64,000 bases of DNA from Psychromonas algicola (GCF_004378355.1 NZ_SNUB01000007.1:83505-147504); one strand, 5' to 3'; positions 44,665 to 54,732 are shown, numbered from the stretch's first letter. Notes: a model not told the origin generated them from the sequence alone. Made by a program: numbers and translations.

Positions 44665-44764
44665 AAGAAAGCTTCCCTTTGTTGTAAATTAAACACTATT
44701 AGTATCATTCTTGAGTGTGTAGTAAAATTAACTATATTTAACTCTAATGTTTAGGTTGAACTTT

Positions 44765-45661
44765 ATGATCACGTCGCAAGATATTTCTTTTTTTCTTCAT
44801 TTATCGGCAAGTCAGTCCTTAGCCGCTACAGCAAGAAAGTTAAATGTGACTCCACCAAGCGTATCGCAACGCTTACAATTATTAGAGAGAAAACTCGGTG
44901 TAAAATTAGTCGAACGCAGTGCTCGTTCAATAACCTTAACTGCTTCTGGTGAAATGTTGGCTGAGAAAGGACGAGCATTAATGCTTGATTTAAGTACTTT
45001 GCAAGACGATATTTCTGCAAATAAGTCTTCTCTTGCGGGTAAAGTGAAAGTATTGGCTCCTTTGGGATTTGGCACGCATTATATTGCACCTTTATTGGCT
45101 CGTTTTAAGAAAGTAAATCCTTTAATTACAGTGGATCTTGAATTATCTGATCACCCGCAATGGTCTGATAAACAAAGCCCAGATATCATGATTTATATTG
45201 GCCACTTAAGAGACTCTTCACTTAAATGTATTACGTTAGCCAAAAATAATAGATTATTGTTGGCTTCCCCTGAATACTTAAAGAGTGCTCCTGCTATTAA
45301 TTGTCCTGCTGATTTAGTGAGGCATCAATGTATTGCGCTGCGAGAAAACAATGAAGATGTCACTATGTGGAAGTTTCAAGGAAAAACGGATTCAGAAAAT
45401 GTTAGTGTTAGAATTAAGCCTGAATTCTCAAGTAATGTTGGACAAGTAATTAAAGGCTGGGCTGTTGATGGTTTAGGGATTATTCAACGCTCTGAATGGG
45501 ATGTGGTCGATGAAATCTCTGAGGGTAAATTGATCAGACTGCTGCCTGATTATACTTTACCTAGTGCAGATATAGTGGCTTTAGTATCAACTGAGCGAAA
45601 TAAGAGACCCAATAAAATAAATAAATTAATTGATTTCTTTAAAGAAAACTTATCTCTATAA
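44765..45661 (+). CDS. LysR-family transcriptional regulator
   Basis: 298 residues from ATG 44765 (MITSQDISFF), which has TAGGTTG upstream; an ATG six codons earlier lacks a ribosome binding site. The winged helix-turn-helix is SLAATARKLNVTPPSVSQRLQLLERKLG (two pieces, residues 19-46), followed by a LysR substrate domain. Likely controls the divergent TauE-like gene. Confidence 0.9.
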   Translation: MITSQDISFFLHLSASQSLAATARKLNVTPPSVSQRLQLLERKLGVKLVERSARSITLTASGEMLAEKGRALMLDLSTLQDDISANKSSLAGKVKVLAPLGFGTHYIAPLLARFKKVNPLITVDLELSDHPQWSDKQSPDIMIYIGHLRDSSLKCITLAKNNRLLLASPEYLKSAPAINCPADLVRHQCIALRENNEDVTMWKFQGKTDSENVSVRIKPEFSSNVGQVIKGWAVDGLGIIQRSEWDVVDEISEGKLIRLLPDYTLPSADIVALVSTERNKRPNKINKLIDFFKENLSL

Positions 45662-45752
45662 CTAAAATAATAGCGGCTATGTAAAATATGAATAATACTA
45701 GAAGTCTTTTGTCCTTTTGTATTATTTATGAATATAGGAAGCAGAAGGAAGA

Positions 45753-45789
45753 AATAAGCAGCTAAGGAAATGTATCCTAGCTGCTTATT
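45753..45789. terminator. Bidirectional terminator between lysR and yejM
   Basis: AATAAGCAGCTA / TAGCTGCTTATT perfect 12-bp stem with a 13-base loop, between convergent genes; inner AGGA/TCCT can extend it. Confidence 0.75.
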
Positions 45790-45798
45790 ACTTATTGT

Positions 45799-47607
45799 TT
45801 ATTTTTGATTAAAGCGGCGGAGCGTTGATAGCACATCAATTAATAAAGTGATGTCATACTCTTCATTATATTCAGATTCTTCAATATGATTACCTTGCCA
45901 ATCAATACTATTAATATCGCCATTTCGAGAGAATTTAGTTATTTTCTCAGCTTCATAAATAATGTAGTCATTTAAGTCACCTGATAATACATATTTTCGT
46001 TTTGTATCATCTAATAGATGTTGACCAATACTATATTGACTCGTTGGGTTTTCAGTTGAAAAAGCTTCTTCCATTAAAGTAGGAACAATATCAGAGTGGC
46101 TTGTCATATTGGTGATCACTTGTGGGCCTTCATTGGGTAAAATGAGCACCATAGGCACGTGTGAGCCATTAATTAAAGCATCATTGGTATCACTCTCTTT
46201 AAATGATTGCCCGTTTGTACCTGTAATGACAATAATCGTATTGCTGTATTGTTTTTGTTTTTTGAGCGTTTTTATTAAACGTTCAATTTGATCATCAATT
46301 GTTGCAACCTGTGATTGGTACAAAGCTAAATTTTTACTTTGTTCAGCAATTGATTTTTTACCATACTGTGCGAATTGGTGACTATTTTTCTGCTCTAAAT
46401 AAAGATAGCTAAACCAAGGCTGACTAGTCGATGAGCTTGAAATCCATTTTCGCCATTGTTGTACGACCTGATTATTATTTTCTGTTTTAGCGTAATGTAC
46501 ATTGGCTTTTACATTTAGCTGGCTAAAGCTACTTTGTAAAAACTCAGGGTTTACTAAGCCAATACTTGAAAATAGACCTATTTCGCGCTTCTCATCATTT
46601 ATCTTATTCATTAATACAGGGGCAATATGATTTTCTGTCACCGTATTCCAATAACTGTTAGGCAAACCATAAAATAAACTAAAAACACCTTGCTTACTAT
46701 TATCTGAACCACTGAAGTGATTTTTAAAATTGACTCCAGTATCAGCTAAAGCCTGTAAGTGAGGCATATTAGTTGGATTGAGCATATCTGCGCGTAGGGC
46801 TTCTATATTAACAATTAATATATTTGCATTTGCATGCGCTGCTTGCCCTACATATTTGATTTCTTGAACAGGATATTTAAGTCCTTTCTGATTAGTACTT
46901 TCTCGTCCTAACTGGCTTTCAGTAATTAAGTCTTCACTCAACCAGCCTTGCTTCGTTAAGAATGTCCGCGCTGTCATTGGGTAAGATAGCGGATAAAGTG
47001 ATTTCTGAATGGTAATTGGACGATATTGAGTTGCATCTGCCCAAACAAAAATAAGATGGGTAAGTACAAACATAGAGAACAAAAATAAAGCAATAGGCTT
47101 GCCTATCTGTTTTGCGTTTATATTGCGTACTTTTCGCCACATGATCCAAGAAAAAACAACTTCGGATACAAAGATGATAGGTATAGAAATGTAATGCAGA
47201 TTAATTGCGTAGATCGCTTCCACTTGTTCTGGTTTTTGTAAAAATTGCCAGATCATTGGATTTAAATGGAAACTATAAAGCCTGAATATTTGTGTATCGA
47301 CAATTAAGAAAGTGATTGCGATAGTGGCAATCAATAAAGAAATTAATCGATAAATGAGATTGTTTGATATTAAAAACGCAAGAGGAAATAAAAAAATACC
47401 AAATACGAGTGCAGCGAGAAAACTAAAATGGCCGATCAAGCTAATAAATTGATAAATAATACCTAACGTTGAATCCGCTAGTCCTGAGTAAGCGATATAA
47501 CGTAGACTCATTATTGAAATAGCAACAAGGTTAAACAGCGTAAACCAATGTGCCCACGCGATTCTTTTTGCTAGGTTATCGTAAAATTTATGACCCGTTT
47601 CAACCAT
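45799..47607 (-). CDS. yejM: Inner-membrane sulfatase-like protein YejM (LapC/PbgA)
   Basis: 602 residues. Five N-terminal membrane helices (to about residue 190) are followed by a periplasmic alkaline-phosphatase/sulfatase-fold domain beginning NILIVNIEALRADML, with GLPNSYWNTVTENHI and ITGTNGQSFKESDTNDALIN. In E. coli this essential protein senses lipopolysaccharide and controls LpxC degradation through LapB; catalytic residues of true sulfatases are degenerate. Sits five bases after yejL. Confidence 0.93.
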   Translation of the reverse strand: MVETGHKFYDNLAKRIAWAHWFTLFNLVAISIMSLRYIAYSGLADSTLGIIYQFISLIGHFSFLAALVFGIFLFPLAFLISNNLIYRLISLLIATIAITFLIVDTQIFRLYSFHLNPMIWQFLQKPEQVEAIYAINLHYISIPIIFVSEVVFSWIMWRKVRNINAKQIGKPIALFLFSMFVLTHLIFVWADATQYRPITIQKSLYPLSYPMTARTFLTKQGWLSEDLITESQLGRESTNQKGLKYPVQEIKYVGQAAHANANILIVNIEALRADMLNPTNMPHLQALADTGVNFKNHFSGSDNSKQGVFSLFYGLPNSYWNTVTENHIAPVLMNKINDEKREIGLFSSIGLVNPEFLQSSFSQLNVKANVHYAKTENNNQVVQQWRKWISSSSTSQPWFSYLYLEQKNSHQFAQYGKKSIAEQSKNLALYQSQVATIDDQIERLIKTLKKQKQYSNTIIVITGTNGQSFKESDTNDALINGSHVPMVLILPNEGPQVITNMTSHSDIVPTLMEEAFSTENPTSQYSIGQHLLDDTKRKYVLSGDLNDYIIYEAEKITKFSRNGDINSIDWQGNHIEESEYNEEYDITLLIDVLSTLRRFNQK

Positions 47608-47612
47608 ATTGT

Positions 47613-47837
47613 TTATTGATCTTCTGAGTTAATTGATGCACTAAGCGCTTTAACAAATTTGTCGCTAATTGTTTTTCGCTGTGAAACTGGAACTTGGCTA
47701 TTAATTACATGAGTAATACTATTGCCTAATACCATTAAACTCAAGTCAACAGAGACGTCGTTGTTATGTAAGACATCCATGACTTGATCAAGTATGGTTT
47801 CAATTTTTTGGCTAGAATATTTTGATTGAATTGGCAT
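47613..47837 (-). CDS. yejL: YejL family protein (DUF1414)
   Basis: 74 residues: MPIQSKYSSQKIETILDQVM, then LSLMVLGNSITHVINSQVP, the full short family pattern. Small conserved helical protein of unknown role, co-transcribed with yejM and divergent from yejK, as in E. coli. Confidence 0.93.
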   Translation of the reverse strand: MPIQSKYSSQKIETILDQVMDVLHNNDVSVDLSLMVLGNSITHVINSQVPVSQRKTISDKFVKALSASINSEDQ

Positions 47838-48231
47838 AAAAAACTTCTGATTAAGGAATAATAATTGCAGTATGATACCGCACTGACATTATTATACCAA
47901 TCACTTAAGCTCTCGAATTTTAAAACTAATCAGATATTTAATTAAATAATTAATGACTTTGCCAACGTTTAAAGTCAATGCTATTTACTGTTCTTAAAGT
48001 AGATGCTTAAAATTTTGCTGCAACAGGATTTATGATGTTAACAAAACTTTATTAACTAAAATAATCAAACCAAAAACAAATGAACTAAGCTATTGATTTA
48101 TTTGTTTTTGTTTCAAATCTTATTGCAGGCTATATAATTCCAAATCTTTTTTCTGAATTTTGCATCTAGAATGGGAACAGGTATATAATTTGCCGCTAAG
48201 TTAATTCGATTCCAACAAGGTTACTCACTCT
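47838..48231. promoter_or_regulatory. Divergent promoter region yejL / yejK
   Basis: 394 bp without a gene. TTATACCAATCACTTAAG at about 47892 is like one arm of the MITE at 29117 and may be a solo relic. No clear operator. Confidence 0.4.
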
Positions 48232-49308
48232 ATGAACGTTTCTGCTACTAATATTATTTTACACTCTTTAAATTACAACAGCGAAGGTGTGCTGCAATGT
48301 AAAATGCGAGAGGGTGAATTGCCTATTTCTCCTTCAATTGAACAGTTTGTGATGGATCTACATCGCAACTATCAGAGTAAATCAAATAAAGCTTATGCTT
48401 ACTTTGCCGATGATGCTGAAAAATCTCAAATATTCCAACGTGCACTTAAGGAAGAATTAAATGGTGAATTAGATTTTGTTGGATTTTCACAACAAGCGGC
48501 AGGGCGATTGGTTGATGAATTAAAAGAGCATGACTTCGCAGAAGAAGGGGTGCTTTTGGTCAGTAAATATAGTTGGACAACAAGTGACTACCTCCTTGTT
48601 GCCTTATTGCAAAACAACCAATCTATTAGTGTTAACGAAAACTTAGAATTGCAAGTAAGCCAACATATTGAAACAAGTAAAATTCAATTAGTTGCTCGTA
48701 TTGATTTAACCTTATTAGAACGTGATCCTGAAGCGAATCGCTACATCTCATTTATTAAAGGGCGAGTAGGACGTAAAGTTTCTGATTTCTTCTTAGACTT
48801 TATGGGCGCAAAAGAAGGCTTCGATGCCAAAGCACAAAACCAAGGCTTATTAAAAGCAGTAGAAGAATTCTGTGAAAAACAAGAATTACCAACAGAGCAG
48901 AAACAAGAAGTCAGAGAAGTGACCTTTAATTACTGTAAAGAACAAATAAAAGAAGGGCAAGATATTGACCTTTCGAACTTGTCTGAAGAATTTAAAAGTA
49001 CTTCTAGCTTAGAAGGAAGCTTCTATGACTTTGTTAGTGAAGACTATCAATTAGAAGAGAATTTTCCTGCGGATAAAACATTAGTAAGAAAATTAACTAA
49101 ATATGTTGGGCAAGGTGGTGGTATGAATATTAGCTTTGATCAAAAACATTTAGGCACTTCAATTAAATACGATGAAGCCTCTGATACCTTAACGATTCAA
49201 GGCATTCCACCTAATTTACGTGAACAATTAAAACGAGATGCATTAATCGAAACTGATAGTGGTAGCTTTTTAGATATTGAACCAGATGAAACTAAAGCCC
49301 CTTTTTAA
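48232..49308 (+). CDS. yejK: Nucleoid-associated protein YejK (NdpA)
   Basis: 358 residues beginning MNVSATNIILHSLNYNSEG, with LVSKYSWTTSDYLLVALL, RYISFIKGRVGRKVSDFFLDF and a positively charged C-terminal part. Full-length NA37 family. E. coli YejK is a nucleoid protein that also contacts type II topoisomerases. Preceded by a possible AAGG-type ribosome binding site. Confidence 0.93.
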   Translation: MNVSATNIILHSLNYNSEGVLQCKMREGELPISPSIEQFVMDLHRNYQSKSNKAYAYFADDAEKSQIFQRALKEELNGELDFVGFSQQAAGRLVDELKEHDFAEEGVLLVSKYSWTTSDYLLVALLQNNQSISVNENLELQVSQHIETSKIQLVARIDLTLLERDPEANRYISFIKGRVGRKVSDFFLDFMGAKEGFDAKAQNQGLLKAVEEFCEKQELPTEQKQEVREVTFNYCKEQIKEGQDIDLSNLSEEFKSTSSLEGSFYDFVSEDYQLEENFPADKTLVRKLTKYVGQGGGMNISFDQKHLGTSIKYDEASDTLTIQGIPPNLREQLKRDALIETDSGSFLDIEPDETKAPF

Positions 49309-49351
49309 TGACTATTATTAGGTCTTAAAGCAAAATAAAAAGAGAAAATAA

Positions 49352-50218
49352 ATGAAGTTATTTGTACGAGATCTAACTGTAATTGATGCTACTTACTTAG
49401 ACCCTTCACGCGGTTTTGTCGGTGAAAGTTTTCAAGTTGATGTGCTTTTGGATGGTGAATTAAATGAACAATCTATGATTTTAGATTTTTCATTGGTTAA
49501 GAAACAAATTAAAAAAATCATTGATGCAGAGGTCGATCATAAATTATTAGTGCCACATGATGCACCTCAGTGTTCTGTTTCAATAGAAAATGAACGTACT
49601 CAGATAGACTATATATTGGATGACAAAAGTATTATTCAATTAAAAAGTCCGCACGAAGCTTACTGTTTATTAGAATGCGAAAGGGTAACCGATGCATTAT
49701 TAGAGGCCTATTTAGAAGAAGTTATTTTAATGAAACTGCCTGAAAATGTAACTGGGTTATCAATTAAATTACGTACGGAGTCTATCTCAACTCCTTATTA
49801 CCAGTACACTCATGGTTTAAAGAAACACAACGGAAATTGTCAACGTATTGCACATGGGCATCGCTCTAAAATTGATATTTTTATCAATGGTGAATATAGC
49901 GAAAATTGGGTTAAACAATGGGCACAACGTTGGGCTGATATTTATCTTGCCAGTGAAAGTGATGTTATTGAACGTAGCGAATTATCATTTATTACACTTG
50001 AATCACCCGTTCCTGTTCATTGTTCTGCTTATCATGCACCGCAAGGTTATTTTGAACTGTTAATGCCAGCGTCTCGCTGTGAAGTATTAAATAATGATAC
50101 AACGGTTGAAGAATTAGCTGGATTTATCTGCAAAACAATTAAACAAGAAGAAGGCAGCAAGACAGTCACTGTTTATGCCTACGAAGGGATTGGAAAAGGC
50201 GCAATTGCCGAATTATAA
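49352..50218 (+). CDS. Duplicated PTPS/QueD-family protein (6-carboxytetrahydropterin synthase-like)
   Basis: 288 residues. Two PTPS-like halves: an N-terminal one (MKLFVRDLTVIDATYLDP... GESFQVDVLLDG) without the usual metal histidine pair, and a C-terminal one with THGLKKHNGNCQRIAHGHRS (about residues 150-169), whose histidines correspond to the Zn ligands and substrate site of QueD. ESDVIERSELSFITLE and YAYEGIGKGAI follow. Found in Vibrio-type genomes with this double-domain layout. Likely acts in pterin or queuosine precursor chemistry; the altered N-terminal half may be structural. Confidence 0.78.
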   Translation: MKLFVRDLTVIDATYLDPSRGFVGESFQVDVLLDGELNEQSMILDFSLVKKQIKKIIDAEVDHKLLVPHDAPQCSVSIENERTQIDYILDDKSIIQLKSPHEAYCLLECERVTDALLEAYLEEVILMKLPENVTGLSIKLRTESISTPYYQYTHGLKKHNGNCQRIAHGHRSKIDIFINGEYSENWVKQWAQRWADIYLASESDVIERSELSFITLESPVPVHCSAYHAPQGYFELLMPASRCEVLNNDTTVEELAGFICKTIKQEEGSKTVTVYAYEGIGKGAIAEL

Positions 50219-50285
50219 ATAAAATTTTACAGAGCGCATTTAAACTTATATTGGGCTGGTGTTTTTAGAAAAAATAAGGGTTAAC

Positions 50286-50633
50286 ATGGCAGAAGAAACT
50301 ATTTTCAGAAAAATTATAGATAAAGAAATCCCATCTGATACTTTATATCAAGATCAGTATGTCACTGCTTTTCGTGATATTTCACCACAAGCACCGGTTC
50401 ATATATTGATTATTCCAAATAAATTGATACCGACTGCTAATGATATAGAAATTGAAGATGAACTTTTGATTGGCAAAATGTACACTGTGGCAAAACAGCT
50501 AGCCAAACAAGAAGGTATCGCCGAGTCTGGTTATCGATTAATAATGAATTGTAATGGCGATGGTGGACAAGAGGTTTATCATATTCATTTACATTTACTC
50601 GGTGGTAAAAAGTTAGGTAAATTAGTTGGTTAA
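50286..50633 (+). CDS. hinT: HIT-family purine nucleoside phosphoramidase
   Basis: 115 residues from ATG 50286 (AAGGG upstream; an upstream in-frame ATG at 50259 overlaps this ribosome binding site). The start [18 protein letters not shown] and catalytic histidine triad HIHLHLLGG are diagnostic. It cleaves AMP-lysine-type phosphoramidates. Followed by lpoB as in enterobacteria and vibrios. Confidence 0.95.
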   Translation: MAEETIFRKIIDKEIPSDTLYQDQYVTAFRDISPQAPVHILIIPNKLIPTANDIEIEDELLIGKMYTVAKQLAKQEGIAESGYRLIMNCNGDGGQEVYHIHLHLLGGKKLGKLVG

Positions 50634-50719
50634 ACTACAACCTTCACAATTAGATTTACAAAGTACTATTAAGCTATAAACACTTTACGGTGACAGTGGC
50701 ATTATAATTGGAGTTTACA

Positions 50720-51319
50720 ATGAAAATAAAATCAGGATTTTGGGTTGCATTAACAGCAAGTTTACTTTTATCTGCTTGTTCTACTTCTGTTGAACGTTTA
50801 GATGCACAAGAGCAAATTGATTTAAGTGGAGCATGGAACGATACCGATTCACAACTAGTCGCTCGTGAAATGGTTGAAGATGCTTTATCTCGTCCTTGGA
50901 TCTCTAAGTTTGTTAATGCCAAAGGTAAAGAGCCTGTTGTGATAGTAGGGCGCATTAAAAACTTGAGTCATGAGCATATTAACACTAATACTTTTATCGC
51001 GAATATTGAGCGTGAATTAATTAATTCTGGTGAAGTTCAATTCGTAGCAAGTGCGAATGCTCGACAAGAAATTCGTGATGAACGTGCAGATCAAGACCTT
51101 AATGCAACAGAATCAACGCGTAAAGAAATGGGCCAAGAATTTGGTGCCGATTATATGATGCAAGGACAAATTAACACTATTGTGGATCTTGATGGAACAA
51201 CACAAGTTCGTTTCTACCAAGTTAATTTAGAGTTAATTAGTATTCAAGATAATCGTAAAGTTTGGATTGGTGAAAAGAAAATTAAAAAACTAATCAAAAA
51301 CAGTAAAATTCGTCAATAA
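50720..51319 (+). CDS. lpoB: Outer-membrane lipoprotein activator of PBP1b, LpoB-like
   Basis: 199 residues from ATG 50720 (GGAG at good spacing). Lipobox LLSAC around residue 18-22. DLSGAWNDTDSQLVAREMVED and PVVIVGRIKNLSHEHINT, then GADYMMQGQINTIVD and KVWIGEKKIKKLIKNSK, follow the LpoB/YcfM family. LpoB reaches through peptidoglycan to stimulate PBP1b. Context (hinT upstream) supports it. A hairpin separates it from the next gene. Confidence 0.85.
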   Translation: MKIKSGFWVALTASLLLSACSTSVERLDAQEQIDLSGAWNDTDSQLVAREMVEDALSRPWISKFVNAKGKEPVVIVGRIKNLSHEHINTNTFIANIERELINSGEVQFVASANARQEIRDERADQDLNATESTRKEMGQEFGADYMMQGQINTIVDLDGTTQVRFYQVNLELISIQDNRKVWIGEKKIKKLIKNSKIRQ

Positions 51320-51347
51320 ATTGTACATAACCTATTGAATAAGCTAT

Positions 51348-51380
51348 AAATAGGCTCGAATCTGAGCCTATTTAATTTTT
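51348..51380 (+). terminator. Hairpin terminator or attenuator after lpoB
   Basis: AAATAGGCTC / GAGCCTATTT perfect 10-bp stem with a six-base loop followed by AATTTTT, 28 bp after the lpoB stop and 14 bp before the next start; partial read-through is likely because the three lipoprotein genes travel together. Confidence 0.7.
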
Positions 51381-51394
51381 AAAGTGGGAATATT

Positions 51395-52636
51395 ATGCGC
51401 AATGCCATTATTGTTATTTTATTATTACTGACTACTGGCTGTTCTTTACAGCAACACAGTAATAATCAATTAGCCAATCAACTTCTGCATGAAAACCCAG
51501 AAAAAATATTATCTATTCTTCAAGAAGATACACCTAACGAAAGAGATTTTGCGCAATACCATCTTAACCTTGGCTACCTTCAACTCCTCTCTGGCGAATT
51601 TATCCCTGCTATCGAATCGTTAACTCAAGCCAAACAAAAAATGCAATCATTGAATGCGACTTCAATTAGTGAAAATATTGGTGCTGGAACGGTCAATGAA
51701 ACATTGCGTAGTTATAGTGGTTATCCTAGCGATAGAGTTATGGTGCACAATATGCTCGCTTTAAGTTATCTCTTTAACCAAGATATCGAAGGTGCACGCG
51801 TTGAAATGCTTCAAGCTGATATTGCGATGAAAAAATTAGCTGAAGATAAATCGCTAGTGGGGCAATTAGCAAGTACCCATTTACTGTCGGCTATCGTTTA
51901 TGAGTTATTAGATGAGCGTTCGAATGCCTTTATCAGTTATCAGTTAGCAGAAGAGATATTAACTGAACGTAAAATGGCAGTACCTGAAGGAATTAAAATT
52001 GCGCTATTACGCATGAGCGATAAAATGGGGAACGATCAAGCTTATACAAGATTAAGTAAAAAATACCCTCAATCGGTGCAAAAGAGTTACAGCGGAAAAC
52101 AAATATTCAGCCTTTATTTTGATGGCGTCGTTTCTAACAAAAGACAAGAAAGCTTAACAGTGCCGAGTTTTAGTGGGCGACAAATTATTCGTATTTCTAT
52201 GCCTGCTTATCCTAAAGTTAACTACAATCTGCAACGCATAAAGATAACTGATGATATTCAAAATGTAAGTAGCGAAGTTATTGAGAATATTGAAAACTTA
52301 GCGAGAGAAGATTTAGCTCATGATTATCCTGAAATATTATTAGCAACAACCACGCGTGCCACAATAAAATATGCAGCAGTAAAAGCGGCTGATAAAAAAG
52401 ATCCATTATTAGGTGCTGTTTTTAATATTTTAAGCGTTATCAGTGAAGTGGCTGATCTGCGTAGTTGGAATATGTTACCTTCAACGATTCAATTTAGTTA
52501 TTTGCAAAGTAATTCAAACAATATTGTTATTTCTTCTCTTAATTCGCAAGATAATAATCTTGATATAAGTGAAGCCAATCAGCATATTATTTTGTCCTCT
52601 AGTTTATCTAATAACCTTTTTCATTATCAGCAATAG
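51395..52636 (+). CDS. Tetratricopeptide-like lipoprotein (COG3014-type)
   Basis: 413 residues. Lipobox LLTTGC at residues 11-16. An N-terminal helical repeat region includes YHLNLGYLQLLSGEFIPAIE and VMVHNMLALSYLFNQDIEGA, which look like TPR helices, followed by a beta-rich C-terminal half. This COG3014-like family is found next to LpoB-like and LPP20-like genes in marine gammaproteobacteria. Probably outer-membrane anchored; function unknown, perhaps in cell-envelope assembly with its neighbours. Confidence 0.75.
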   Translation: MRNAIIVILLLLTTGCSLQQHSNNQLANQLLHENPEKILSILQEDTPNERDFAQYHLNLGYLQLLSGEFIPAIESLTQAKQKMQSLNATSISENIGAGTVNETLRSYSGYPSDRVMVHNMLALSYLFNQDIEGARVEMLQADIAMKKLAEDKSLVGQLASTHLLSAIVYELLDERSNAFISYQLAEEILTERKMAVPEGIKIALLRMSDKMGNDQAYTRLSKKYPQSVQKSYSGKQIFSLYFDGVVSNKRQESLTVPSFSGRQIIRISMPAYPKVNYNLQRIKITDDIQNVSSEVIENIENLAREDLAHDYPEILLATTTRATIKYAAVKAADKKDPLLGAVFNILSVISEVADLRSWNMLPSTIQFSYLQSNSNNIVISSLNSQDNNLDISEANQHIILSSSLSNNLFHYQQ

Positions 52637-52671
52637 ATGACTTAGGCTTAAATAGTAAGTAAGGAAATTTT

Positions 52672-53676
52672 ATGAAAAACATTAGCTTAATCGTCTCTGT
52701 TTTATGCTTATTTGTACTCAATGGATGTTCCACTCCTACAGCTCAACAACGAGCGATTAGTGAACGTCCAGATTGGGTTGATAATGCACAAGTAAAATAC
52801 CCTAACGATGTTTATTTAACTGCTGTTGGAGAAGGCAGCAGCCGAGTAAGATCAAGTAAAAATGCAATCACTAATTTAGCCGAAATATTTTCAGTGAGCG
52901 TAAGAGCGGAAACAAAAACCTTAAGCTCGTCTATTAAACAACAAAGTTCTTTAGGTGTTACCTTAGAAAGTACCACGTCTTTGCAAAGAAATATTGAAAC
53001 AGAAACTGAACAGACAATTGAAGGTGTTGAAATCAAAGAAAGTTGGTTAAGTCCAACAGGTGAGTACTACACCTTAGCTGTATTACAAAAGCGAAATGCA
53101 GCACGAAATTTGATGGAGTCGATTCTTGAATTCGATCAAAAAACACAAGAACTGATTGATTACAGTAGAAAAACGGCACCGAATTCAATTCTTGCTTTAA
53201 ATGCACTTCGATCTGCTCGTGACTTGCAAGTCACTAGAGAAATGTCTAATTCACAACTTAAATACCTCAACGGAAGTGGCGTACTTAATGATTTTTCAAG
53301 AGAAGATATAGAGCAACTTATTCGTCAGCAATTAGCGTCTTTACAAATAAGCGTTGAACGAGAAAGTGGAGAAGATAAAAATGCCTTACAAGCTGGTTTA
53401 TCTGGCTTAGGTGTCACAGTCGTTGAACAATCAGGATTACAAATTGCTTCTGTTATGGATTTTAATGAACCAACATTTGTTAATCATTGGTATTGGTTAC
53501 GTGGAAGTTATCAGTTAACGATTAGCGAAGATGGAAAAGTGATAAGCCGCAAACGCTGGCCTGTAAAAGTATCTTCTAAACAAAAGGAATTGTTAGCACC
53601 GCGTCTACAAGATAAATTGAATGCAAATATGACACAATATTTACAGCAATTATTTAGTGATGCTCCAACGCTTTAA
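52672..53676 (+). CDS. LPP20-family lipoprotein
   Basis: 334 residues. Lipobox LFVLNGC at about residues 13-19. ERPDWVDNAQVKYPNDVYLT, AVGEGSSRVRSSKNAITNLA and EIFSVSVRAET match the LPP20 domain (residues about 30-150), with a C-terminal extension. Third gene of the lipoprotein cluster, 36 bp after the COG3014-like gene. Ends by overlapping the convergent panE gene for 23 bp. Confidence 0.78.
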   Translation: MKNISLIVSVLCLFVLNGCSTPTAQQRAISERPDWVDNAQVKYPNDVYLTAVGEGSSRVRSSKNAITNLAEIFSVSVRAETKTLSSSIKQQSSLGVTLESTTSLQRNIETETEQTIEGVEIKESWLSPTGEYYTLAVLQKRNAARNLMESILEFDQKTQELIDYSRKTAPNSILALNALRSARDLQVTREMSNSQLKYLNGSGVLNDFSREDIEQLIRQQLASLQISVERESGEDKNALQAGLSGLGVTVVEQSGLQIASVMDFNEPTFVNHWYWLRGSYQLTISEDGKVISRKRWPVKVSSKQKELLAPRLQDKLNANMTQYLQQLFSDAPTL

Positions 53677-54592
53677 TTTGAGCGTATAAATCTGACAAAA
53701 TAGGTGCCTTTATTTTATGGCTCTTAGCTTTATTTAGTAAGTAGCCATTAATATAGTCGATTTCAGTGGGACGCTTATAAAAAATATCACGATTCATTGA
53801 TGAAAAATTTTCGGTTGTTGCTTGTATAACATCGGATACTGTTTTTTGTAAAAAAGGCATTGTTAAAAGTATTTTTTCAGCGTTAGCGATACAAGTAACT
53901 TCTTCTAATATTTTATTGATTAAAGCCATATATTGTTCATCTTGCAATTGTCCGTTTTGTATTTGCTTAATTGCAGTAAGCGGGTTAATTGCAGCATTAA
54001 TGGCAAGCTTTAACCAACATTTTTCAATAATATCTTCACTCCAATAAACATCTTGCATTGCTTTTTGAAAAGGCAAAATTACCTTAGATAAGTCTGTGTT
54101 ATGGGATTTAAAATCGACTGTATTAAAAGCCCCAAAAAAACTTGGGCCATGCCCCGTTTCTGTTACACATAATGGCGATTCTATTTTAGGGTTGTCTGTT
54201 TTTTTAAATAAACTCGCATTTGCAGTGGTCGCACAAACAATGGGATTATTAGGGAAATGTTGCTTAACTTCCTCTGCACAGCCATAACCATTGTGCATTA
54301 AAATAATGACCTGTTGTGAAGAGATATATTCCTTTTGCATTAACAGTGCATTCAATACCTGTGGCGCTTTCACGCAAACCAAAATAGTGCTGTTTTGCTC
54401 GCTTTCTTTAGTATTTAATAATCGATGGCTATGAGAAATAGTGAATTGCTGCTCTTCTCCGGTTAAATGAGTGAAATGTAATTTACTTGATATAAATGCT
54501 GAACGGGAAACAATATGGCAAGTTTGTTTAGCTTGAAGCAATTTTGCTAACCATAAACACCCAATTGCACCTGCACCGATAATTTGGATCAT
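53654..54592 (-). CDS. panE: 2-dehydropantoate 2-reductase
   Basis: 312 residues. Rossmann motif IIGAGAIGCLWLAKLL (residues 3-18), VCVKAPQV, NGYGC and the catalytic-lysine helix KCWLKLAINAAINPLTAI (about residues 175-192). It reduces ketopantoate to pantoate with NADPH in coenzyme A synthesis. Divergent from yajQ, as commonly seen. Confidence 0.92.
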   Translation of the reverse strand: MIQIIGAGAIGCLWLAKLLQAKQTCHIVSRSAFISSKLHFTHLTGEEQQFTISHSHRLLNTKESEQNSTILVCVKAPQVLNALLMQKEYISSQQVIILMHNGYGCAEEVKQHFPNNPIVCATTANASLFKKTDNPKIESPLCVTETGHGPSFFGAFNTVDFKSHNTDLSKVILPFQKAMQDVYWSEDIIEKCWLKLAINAAINPLTAIKQIQNGQLQDEQYMALINKILEEVTCIANAEKILLTMPFLQKTVSDVIQATTENFSSMNRDIFYKRPTEIDYINGYLLNKAKSHKIKAPILSDLYAQIKALEHH

Positions 54593-54732
54593 AACTTCTC
54601 CCTTAAAAAATTCATTATGCTAACTTGTCTAGCAAGATACAAGTAACAAACTCATTCGCAATGATAGAAGAAAAGCTGATTTTCTGGTAAATTCAATGCT
54701 TAGTTATTTAATTGGTTTATTAAGGAATAAAA

